A stretch of 12,883 nucleotides of DNA from Bacteroidales bacterium (GTDB lineage Bacteria; Bacteroidota; Bacteroidia; Bacteroidales; UBA932), in assembly GCA_024681565.1 (NCBI GenBank), contig JAILAO010000177.1:1-12883 (forward strand), read 5' to 3'. Made by a program: the position numbers and the translations under genes. Positions 7,601-12,883 of the stretch are shown piece by piece. Position 1 is the first letter of the stretch; every line of letters begins with the position of its first letter. The notes below the pieces were generated by a model, which worked only from the letters and a program-made list of their open reading frames with translations, was not told the DNA's origin and did not search any database.

Positions 7601-8094
7601 AGCAGACCAAGTATCCGTCCTGGCTCTATCCGGTGCTGCAGGGTGCGACCACGATGTGGGAGAGATGGAACTCCTATACGATTGAAAACGGTTTCGGTCC
7701 CGTGGACATGAACTCCTTCAACCACTACGCCTATGGCGCCATCGGCGAGTGGATGTATTCGCATCAGCTGGGTATCCAGCGCGACGAGGACCGTCCCGCC
7801 TACAAGCATATCCTGCTGCAGCCGAAGGTCGGCGGCGGAATGACTTTCGCCAAGGGCGGCTTCGAAAGTCCCTACGGCCGTATCGAGAGCGGCTGGGAGA
7901 AGACGGCCGGCGGGTATGTGTACCGCGTGACCATTCCGGCGAATACCACGGCTTCCCTGACCCTGCAGGCCGCAGGCCCGGACAAGGTCAAGGTCCTGGC
8001 CGGTGCCGCAGGCGTCGGGCCGTTCCGTACCCTCAAAGGCCGGGTGCTCTGTGAGCTCCAGTCCGGCAGCTATGAATTTGAAGTAAAGTATTAA
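4666..8094 (+). CDS. GH78 alpha-L-rhamnosidase, large exported form
   Basis: This encodes 1142 residues. A signal peptide with cleavage near Ala-Phe-Ala (17-19) sends it to the periplasm or cell surface. Domain order by eye: an Ig/FN3-like domain (about 20-127), a WIG motif at 139-141, an extra domain of about 200 residues, the beta-sandwich rhamnosidase N domain (about 335-530, with FYINGQRV near 375), an (alpha/alpha)6 catalytic barrel (about 640-1035) and a C-terminal beta-sandwich (about 1044-1142). The catalytic signature DCPQRDERQGWTGD holds Asp704, Glu705 and Asp712; the second catalytic glutamate is Glu999 in MWERW. All expected acidic residues are present, so the enzyme should be active. 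GH78 enzymes remove terminal alpha-L-rhamnose with inversion. The unusual length comes from the inserted domain, perhaps a carbohydrate-binding or concanavalin-like fold. It lies between the esterase (12 bases) and an MgtC-like gene (13 bases). Confidence 0.95.
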   Translation: MKKIYLFILGLILAAPAFAATQIVNLRTEAMDTPLGLDEARPYFSWQMCSDQTGALQRAYRVMVALSEQDLASGTLVFDSGIVRTDASLNIPYEGAALRGSTRYFWKVQVWDQDNRLVESAPTWFETGLMGVGWSRAQWIGSQEIGVSKYRTFFDIDYDVQIPAGSSRAVFAYSVQDEKNWITAELNVKDTPKFIIDYAVDGDIRHLSTIDLDGIVSDADKHAVHHVRLQVSTPGYHLKSNLIVHLDGQVLHPTEGVPGGPRRENVSSGNPTQMVITPYPSGEYICDWARLHSIGFRQPRGEKAVFSDIVISEENWNTVLYTDPEPRHEVTGTGRLQVWEPYGQVSAPMLRKNVDISKPVKEARLYVTARGIYEFYINGQRVSNDYFSPGWTDYRYRIMYNSYDITDLLKSGSNGFGAMLGAGWFSDLNIFTSVNVDPYGIRQSLLAKVLIRYEDGTQEVVVTDGSWKKYDHGPVVRNGFQFGEDYDARKEVDGWKDGGFDDSAWDAADLFERPAPGVQIQAYVGLPIQNNITLDAVSVSEPVKGTYVYDFGQNIIGVPRLEGMKGKAGQVVNLRYGEMIYPERIPTDPVAPYTIGMYKAKKGQVYVENYRGAVSIDNYIMRGKKEGETYQPLFTDHGFRYVSVTGLDKPLPISAVKAVVLESIGNTTADYESSNPDVNRLFQNIQWGQRDNFQSVPTDCPQRDERQGWTGDAQVFARTATYFSPWVDKFYARWFHSMRDNQNYDGSYFNYYPITGRPPYGFTNDNPGWMGWMEAGILVPYQVWEQYGDLRVLQEHWDSMVRYMDYLERQANPDGTQIATGIGDHLAIERTDIGLTNTAYYAYDAYMMSRMASALGKTREARKYSALFEKVKAAFVAKYYNEDGVSVAPYVPMRWPGMPVDPNAPKEGELVPVDTQTSYALPLRFGLLDGELRDKAVSHLVADIEEHGNTLTTGFIGTPYLNIALSENGRDDVAYTLFEQTKYPSWLYPVLQGATTMWERWNSYTIENGFGPVDMNSFNHYAYGAIGEWMYSHQLGIQRDEDRPAYKHILLQPKVGGGMTFAKGGFESPYGRIESGWEKTAGGYVYRVTIPANTTASLTLQAAGPDKVKVLAGAAGVGPFRTLKGRVLCELQSGSYEFEVKY

Positions 8095-8107
8095 TGTTTT
8101 TTGAGAG

Positions 8108-8752
8108 ATGATATCGATCGGTGAGATGATCCTGCGGATTGCGATCGGGGGCTTTCTCGGCGCCCTGGTCGGCCTGGAGCGGCACCTGCGTGCCAAGGAG
8201 GCCGGTATCCGCACACACTTCCTGGTAGGACTGGGCAGTGCGCTTTTTATGGTGATTTCCCAATTCGGGTTCACTTCCGCAGAACACTTTGACGCAGCCC
8301 GCGTGGCGGCCCAGGTCGTCTCGGGCATGGGTTTCCTGGGTGCCGGTCTGATCATCTTCCAGAAGAATTCCGTCCGCGGCCTGACGACGGCTGCCGGCAT
8401 CTGGGTCGTTTCGGCCGTCGGACTTGCGTCCGGCGCCGGGATGTTCCAGGTGGCCGGCGCCGCGGCCGTGATGGCCGTGATCTGCCTGGAGGCGATGCAT
8501 TTCCTGCTGCGCCGCTATGAGCAGCATCAGATCCGCCTGAGTATCGTTGCCGATTCGGAGAAGTCCTTGCAGGAAGCCCTGGCCCGTTTCGGGCGCGATC
8601 TGGATTTCTATTCGATGGAGCGGCACGAGACCTCGATCGACGTCACCATCGTCCTGCGGGTCACCTCGCGGGAATACACGGGACGCATCATCGATACCGT
8701 CCACGCGATTCCGGGGCTGACGCTCAGCAAGATCGAGCCGGTGGTCGATTGA
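8108..8752 (+). CDS. MgtC/SapB family membrane protein with C-terminal ACT-like domain
   Basis: This encodes 214 residues. The MgtC core is clear: the first membrane segment runs into Gly-Leu-Glu-Arg (22-25), then Ala-Gly-Ile-Arg-Thr-His, later MGFLGAGLI and GLTTAAGIWVVSAVG. Four to five membrane segments occupy about residues 7-140. A soluble beta-alpha-beta tail (about 145-214) resembles the ACT-like C-terminal domain of longer MgtC proteins. MgtC proteins are linked to growth at low magnesium and to inhibition of the F-type ATP synthase in enterobacteria; the role of Bacteroidota members is not settled. The ATG at 8108 is 13 bases after the rhamnosidase stop, so it is probably cotranscribed with the sugar genes, although a separate housekeeping role is possible. 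It converges with the M20 peptidase gene, with six bases between stop codons. Confidence 0.9.
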   Translation: MISIGEMILRIAIGGFLGALVGLERHLRAKEAGIRTHFLVGLGSALFMVISQFGFTSAEHFDAARVAAQVVSGMGFLGAGLIIFQKNSVRGLTTAAGIWVVSAVGLASGAGMFQVAGAAAVMAVICLEAMHFLLRRYEQHQIRLSIVADSEKSLQEALARFGRDLDFYSMERHETSIDVTIVLRVTSREYTGRIIDTVHAIPGLTLSKIEPVVD

Positions 8753-8758
8753 AACGGC

Positions 8759-10108
8759 CTACTGCCAGTATTCGTAGAATTTCTCGATGGATTCCATCCC
8801 GGCGAAGAACTGCCTGAGCAGGTAGCTCTCGTTGGGGGAGTGGATGGTGTCGCGTTCCAGACCGAAGCCCATCAGGAGCGGGTCGATGTGCAGGATTTTC
8901 TGCATCTCGGCGAGGATGCCGATGGATCCGCCGCCCCGGGCGGGCACGGGTTCGCTCCCGTACACTTCGCCCATGGCGCGGGAAGCGGCTTGGTAGGCGT
9001 CTGAACTGATCGGAATCAGGAATCCATCGCAGCCTTCGTGCGAGACGACCTCGACCTTGACGTGCCTGGGTGCGATTTTCTTGAAATGGCGTTTGAATAA
9101 ACGGGTGATCTCGACGCTGCGCTGGTTCGGAACCAGACGCATGGAGATCTTGGCATGCGCTTCGGAGGGCAGCACGGTCTTGGCCCCTTCGCCGGTATAT
9201 CCGCCCCAGATGCCGCATACATCCAGACAGGGCCGGATCGCCGTGCGCTCGAGCGTGGTATATCCCTTTTCGCCGCGCACCTCGCGGATGTCCAGGAAAT
9301 CCTTGTATTCCTTCATGTTGAACGGGGCCCGGGCCAGCATCCTGCGGTCGGCGCGGGGCAATTCCACGACTTTGTCATAGAACCCCGGCACGGTGACGCG
9401 TCCGTCCGCATCGATCAGCGTGGCGATCATCTCGCAGAGCACTTGGATGGGATTGGCGACGGCTCCGCCGAAATGGCCGGAATGCAGGTCTTTGTTCGGT
9501 CCCGTCACCTTGACCTCCAGATAGCTCAGACCGCGCATGCCGCAGTTGATGGAGGGAACCCGGTCGCTGATCATCGTGGTGTCGCTGACCAGGCAGATGT
9601 CGGCCTTGAGCAGCTTCTTGTGGGCCTTGATCCATGCCGGCAGGGAGGGACTGCTGATCTCTTCCTCTCCTTCGAACAGGAACTTGACATTGTGGTGGAG
9701 CCTGCCGTTCCGGAGCAGGAACTCGAAAGCCTTGATGTGCATGAACAGCTGTCCTTTGTCGTCATTGGCACCGCGCCCCCAGATGGCTCCGTCATGGATC
9801 TGCGGGTCGAAGGGGTCGTGGTTCCATTTGTCCAGCGGCTCGACCGGCTGGACATCGTAGTGGCCGTAGACGAGAACGGTGCGTGCTTTGGGGTCGATGA
9901 TCTTCTGGCCGAAGACGACCGGATGCCCCTCGGTCTCGCAGACGCCGGCTTCGTCGGCACCCGCCTCGAGCAGCAGGTCGGCGAGCGTCTCCGCGCAGAG
10001 GTACATGTCGGCCTTATGCTCCGGCTTGGCGCTGATGGACGGGATGCGCATCAGCGTGAAAAGTTCCTCGAAAAAACGTTCCTGGTTCTGTTCGATGTAG
10101 GTTTTCAT
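8759..10108 (-). CDS. M20 family metallopeptidase (dipeptidase, CNDP/CPG2-like)
   Basis: This encodes 449 residues with no signal peptide, so it is probably cytoplasmic. All ligands of the two-zinc centre are visible: His83 and Asp85 in GHYDVQP, bridging Asp116 in GANDDKG, catalytic Glu149 and ligand Glu150 in EGEEE, Asp176 in LVSD, and His423 in HSPNES. The middle section (about 190-320, including GMRGLSYLEVKV and DLHSGHFGG) is the dimerisation lid domain typical of M20 enzymes. Length and motifs fit carnosinase-like dipeptidases. It is the last gene of a leftward operon after DPP IV and an unknown secreted protein. DPP IV releases X-Pro or X-Ala dipeptides, which this enzyme could split after uptake. 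A perfect AGGAGG ribosome site lies nine bases before the ATG. The exact dipeptide range cannot be read from sequence. Confidence 0.92.
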   Translation of the reverse strand: MKTYIEQNQERFFEELFTLMRIPSISAKPEHKADMYLCAETLADLLLEAGADEAGVCETEGHPVVFGQKIIDPKARTVLVYGHYDVQPVEPLDKWNHDPFDPQIHDGAIWGRGANDDKGQLFMHIKAFEFLLRNGRLHHNVKFLFEGEEEISSPSLPAWIKAHKKLLKADICLVSDTTMISDRVPSINCGMRGLSYLEVKVTGPNKDLHSGHFGGAVANPIQVLCEMIATLIDADGRVTVPGFYDKVVELPRADRRMLARAPFNMKEYKDFLDIREVRGEKGYTTLERTAIRPCLDVCGIWGGYTGEGAKTVLPSEAHAKISMRLVPNQRSVEITRLFKRHFKKIAPRHVKVEVVSHEGCDGFLIPISSDAYQAASRAMGEVYGSEPVPARGGGSIGILAEMQKILHIDPLLMGFGLERDTIHSPNESYLLRQFFAGMESIEKFYEYWQ

Positions 10109-10111
10109 CGG

Positions 10112-11251
10112 CTATTTCCTCCTGAGGTTTTTGGATGTGAGGTTGAGTCGGTATTTGAAGGTCCTGTTGCCGTGGTAATACGACAGGGCCAGGGTGTTGG
10201 CGTCATCGAAGGCGATGCTGTTGAGCAGGCGGTCCCTGTAGTGGTCCTGGCACTCGGGCTCCGCCCAGGCCAGCACATAATCGGAAGAGGCCTTCTGGTA
10301 CACGACGATGACGGTGTAACCGCGGTGGTCGATCAGGGCCGCCGTATATTTGGACGAGTTCTTTTTGCCCTTGGCGGAGCGGAACTCTTCCACGAGCGAA
10401 CTCGCTTCCTGCAGGATGTTGAATTTCAAGTGCGTGGCGCTGGTCAGCGCATCCGGATTCTGCTCCAGCCACCACTGGATGGCGGCATCCGTAAGCCAGT
10501 AATTGTCAGGGATGGCCTCGAGGGCCGGGTTCTTTCGGAGGTCTTCCACCATCAGGCGCATCCAGGGCCGGTCGAGACCGGAGAGCAGGGCTTCATCCGA
10601 ACGTCCGCTGATGTGGTAGGGAAGCGTTTCCGTTTCCTTCAGGATGTTTTTCCCGCGGAAGGAGGCGGCGCCGAACTCGTCCGTCTGCGGGGCATAGGTG
10701 GCTGCGACGTAGGTCTGCTCCGTCCCGTCCGCCGAGCGCATCAGGTAATTGAAGCGGAGATAGCGGGTGCCTCGGATGCTGAAAACGGCGGTGCTGTCCA
10801 CGAAGCTGCGGACCGCCATGCCCCCGGCATCCGTGGAGGGGGCGTCGTAGGTGCTGCCCGGCGCCCAGCCATCCGCCCCGTGCTCGAGGGTGACGATGCG
10901 GACCTGGTCCAGACCAAGCCCTTCGCCGTCCAGGCAGACTGCGTAGATGCGGTCTACGGCTTCCCGGCGGTCCGCCAGGGCATGGAACTGCGCACCTGCG
11001 GGCAGGAAGTCCTTGGCGATCGCCGCTGCCTGCATCACGTCATAAGGGCTGATGTTGAGCAGGGTGTCCTTGCGGGCGAGGATGTCCTCCGCATAGACGG
11101 ATGAGGGGTATTTTTTCAGGAACTTGTCGAAGGCCTCCAGCGAAGGCTTCGACAGTGTTTTCTGGTAAAGCCGGGTCTCTGCCCTTTTCTGCGCAGAGAG
11201 CGGGGCTGCCGCCAGCAGCAGGGCCAGGGCGGCCATCAGGAATTTTCTCAT
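10112..11251 (-). CDS. Exported protein of unknown function with TPR-like N-terminus
   Basis: This encodes 379 residues. The signal peptide is clear: Met-Arg-Lys, a Leu/Ala core, and cleavage near Leu-Ser-Ala (18-20). Residues about 37-62 look like a TPR or YfiO-type helical hairpin (SLEAFDKFLKKYPSSVYAED). The rest is a mixed alpha/beta region rich in aromatic residues, with beta-strand-like segments at the C-terminus ending in a basic LRRK. I do not recognise a catalytic motif or a named family. There is no lipobox, so it is probably soluble in the periplasm or loosely membrane bound. Its ATG overlaps the DPP IV stop by four bases (ATGA), and its TAG is three bases before the M20 start. This tight coupling implies coexpression with peptide-degrading enzymes; whether it helps them as a binding or sensing protein is inference only. 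Confidence 0.85.
   Translation of the reverse strand: MRKFLMAALALLLAAAPLSAQKRAETRLYQKTLSKPSLEAFDKFLKKYPSSVYAEDILARKDTLLNISPYDVMQAAAIAKDFLPAGAQFHALADRREAVDRIYAVCLDGEGLGLDQVRIVTLEHGADGWAPGSTYDAPSTDAGGMAVRSFVDSTAVFSIRGTRYLRFNYLMRSADGTEQTYVAATYAPQTDEFGAASFRGKNILKETETLPYHISGRSDEALLSGLDRPWMRLMVEDLRKNPALEAIPDNYWLTDAAIQWWLEQNPDALTSATHLKFNILQEASSLVEEFRSAKGKKNSSKYTAALIDHRGYTVIVVYQKASSDYVLAWAEPECQDHYRDRLLNSIAFDDANTLALSYYHGNRTFKYRLNLTSKNLRRK
10118..10123 (-). promoter_or_regulatory. Strong Shine-Dalgarno site for the M20 gene
   Basis: On the minus strand this reads AGGAGG, nine bases before the ATG at 10108. It lies inside the last codons of the upstream gene, whose TAG is at 10112-10114. It supports the chosen start. 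It is notable because Bacteroidota genes seldom depend on such sites, and I did not find comparable ones before the other genes here. Confidence 0.65.
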
Positions 11252-12883
11252 AGAAACTGTTCGAAGTAGTCGGTAATCTTCTCGTAGAGATGCACGCGGG
11301 CTTTGCCGCGCATGTTGTGTTCATCCAATGGATAAGGAAACCATTCGACCGGGATGCCTTCCCCGATGCATTCCTGCACGAAGCTCAGGGAGTGCTGCGG
11401 GACGACGGTGCCGTCCAGGACGCCGTGACAGATCAGCACGCGGCCGGTCAGGTCCTTGGCGCGGGGGATGAGCGACGCTGCGGTAAATCCTTCCGGGTTG
11501 GAGTCCGGGTTGTCCATCTAGCGCTCACCGTACATGACCTCATACCACTTCCAGTCGATGACCGGTCCTCCGGCCACGGCGACTTTGAAGAAGCCGGGGT
11601 TGCGGGTGGTCAGCGAAAGGGTCATGAAGCCGCCGTAGCTCCAGCCGTGGACACCGATCCGGGACCGGTCGATCCAGGGCGAGCGGTCGAGCAAGGCCTG
11701 GATGCCGGCCATCTGGTCGGCGGTCTCGACCGTACCGCACTGGCGGTTGATCGCCTTCTCGAAGGCGGCGCCGCGGTTCTGCGTGCCCCGGTTGTCCTGG
11801 ACATAGACCACATAGCCGCGCTGGGCCATCAGCATCTCCCACATCCGGATCCCGCCCAGCCAGCTGTCATTGACCATCTGGGAATGCGGACCGCCATAGA
11901 CATAGACGACGAGGGGATATTTCTTCGCAGGATCGAAGTCACGCGGATAGAAGAGGCGGTAGTAGTTGTCATACTGCCCGTCGGCGGAAGGGGTCGTACC
12001 CAGCTCCACGCGGCACTGGGCATATTCGTCCAGCGGATCGAGGGCGGTCAGGACCTTCTCCAGCAGCTTGCCGTCCGTACTGCGTACCTGGGTCACGCCG
12101 GGCACGTTGAAACTGCTGTAGCGGTCGATGAATTTACTGCAGTCGGGTGAGAGAGAAACTTGGTGCCAGCCCTCCTCGGGGGTGAGCCGTTGCGGCTTGC
12201 CGGGACCTTTTTTGCCCAGGCGCACCCGGAAGAGATGATTCTCGATGGGGGAGACCTCAGCGGAGGTATAATAGAGATACTTGCCGTCGTTTGCGACATA
12301 TTCCACATCCGCGGCGACCGGGGTGAAGCGCTCCACGCGGCCGAGCGTGTCGCAGCGGGAGAGATTGCGGAAGCCGTCCCGGTTGTCCGTCCGGTAGAAG
12401 AACTCATAGCTCCCCTGGATAAAGTACAGCGGATCCAGGGGCTCTACCCAGGCGTCGTTGCTCTCGGTGAGCAGGGTCCGGACAAAGCGGCCGTCATCCG
12501 CACGGTACATGTTGAGATGCATCTCGTGCTGGGCCCGGTCGAGCACCTGCACGAAGATGTATTTGCTGTCAGGAGACCAGGTGATGCCGGTCAGGTAGCG
12601 CTCCTCGTCAAAGTCGGTGACCTGGAGCGCAGTGAGGACATTCCCGTCGAAATCCGTCACGCAGAGGGTGATGTGCTCGGAGGCCATCCCTGCCATCGGG
12701 TAACGGATCTCCTTGCTGCCTCCGGTGCGGGTGGTGACGTCATAGAGCGGATAGAGCGTGACGGCGGATTCGTCCTTGCGGTAAACGGCCAGCCTTTTGC
12801 CGTCGGGGGCGGGGAAGACGCCCCGGGTGATGCCGAACTCGTTGCGGCTGACGGATTGCCCGTAGACGATCCCGGGACCTTCC
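11248..12883 (-). pseudogene. Dipeptidyl peptidase IV (S9 family), 5' truncated, interrupted by in-frame TAG
   Basis: The frame is open from the window edge (GQSV.RNEFGIT region) through the ATG at 12694-12696, which is internal. Apart from one stop codon it continues to the TGA at 11248-11250, giving 544 codons in view; about 180 N-terminal residues lie outside. The first part is beta-propeller. The catalytic domain shows YVYGGPHSQ, then the nucleophile in Gly-Trp-Ser-Tyr-Gly-Gly-Phe. TAG at 11518-11520 follows MYGER and precedes Met-Asp-Asn-Pro. The catalytic Asp (HGVLDGTVV) and His (DEHNMRG) lie after it, so the shorter product should be inactive. DPP IV is an exported serine exopeptidase that cuts X-Pro/X-Ala dipeptides from peptide N-termini. 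The remainder is intact, which suggests a recent nonsense change, a sequencing error, readthrough, or reinitiation at the ATG immediately after the stop. Confidence 0.85.
11518..11520 (-). other. In-frame amber codon inside the DPP IV gene
   Basis: The codon sits between Glu-Arg and Met in a block that aligns without gaps with the human DPP4 segment ending TERYM, so the missing residue is a conserved tyrosine (about Tyr670 in human numbering). TAT or TAC to TAG is a single base change. Three other genes here (esterase, M20 peptidase, unknown secreted protein) end in TAG, so TAG is used as a normal stop in this genome. The next codon is ATG, so reinitiation could yield an 89-residue C-terminal piece ending at 11248. 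Confidence 0.85.

Noticed and set aside
5089..8400. Two long minus-strand open frames (495 and 594 codons) opposite the rhamnosidase and MgtC genes
   Set aside because: Both mirror the codon pattern of the true genes and show no recognisable domain, start context or operon position.
9155..11104. A 649-codon plus-strand open frame across the M20 and unknown secreted genes
   Set aside because: It runs antisense to two well-supported genes and across their junction. The protein is rich in Val, Gly, Asp and His as expected for a reverse-frame shadow.
11518..11520. Amber codon reassigned to an amino acid across the genome
   Set aside because: TAG ends the esterase at 4651-4653, the M20 gene at 8759-8761 and the secreted protein at 10112-10114, where reading through would run into non-homologous sequence or the next gene.
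1..12883. Search by eye for tRNA genes, CRISPR arrays, insertion sequences, prophage or attachment sites
   Set aside because: The window is almost fully covered by protein-coding genes, and no repeat array, transposase or RNA gene was seen.

Overview
The window looks like a chromosomal piece of a GC-rich member of the Bacteroidales, perhaps a gut or rumen lineage. Three things suggest this: an S1-type sulfatase, a CE15-like esterase and a GH78 alpha-L-rhamnosidase, all with signal peptides; a DPP IV/M20 peptide-degradation operon of Bacteroidota type; and one AT-rich divergent promoter region with TAnnTTTG-like boxes. The placement is inferred from gene content and protein style, since no rRNA or marker gene is present. 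Coding density is very high. The only intergenic space longer than 20 bases is the 86-base gap at 3275-3360. I see no tRNA, rRNA, CRISPR array, insertion sequence or attachment site.

Region 1 (1-1714, + strand) is a compact three-gene unit: the 3' part of a DUF1538 membrane protein, then two small PII-like proteins, each starting one base after the preceding stop codon. It looks like a membrane transporter or channel with its own PII-type sensors. To my knowledge its substrate is not established.

Region 2 (1718-8752) is a carbohydrate-degradation locus built around a divergent promoter. A serine-type sulfatase reads left. A CE15-like glucuronoyl esterase, a large GH78 alpha-L-rhamnosidase and an MgtC/SapB membrane protein read right. 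Together the enzymes suggest attack on a rhamnose- and uronate-containing, possibly sulfated, polysaccharide. No SusC/SusD pair is in view.

Region 3 (8759-12883, - strand) is an operon read in the order dipeptidyl peptidase IV, an unrecognised secreted protein, M20 dipeptidase. DPP IV would release dipeptides and the M20 enzyme would split them. The DPP IV gene carries an in-frame amber codon at a conserved tyrosine, between the nucleophile serine and the catalytic Asp and His. It is therefore a fresh pseudogene, a readthrough gene, a split enzyme or a sequencing error.

The best candidates for something not well described are the DUF1538/double-PII unit and the interrupted DPP IV with its unknown secreted partner.
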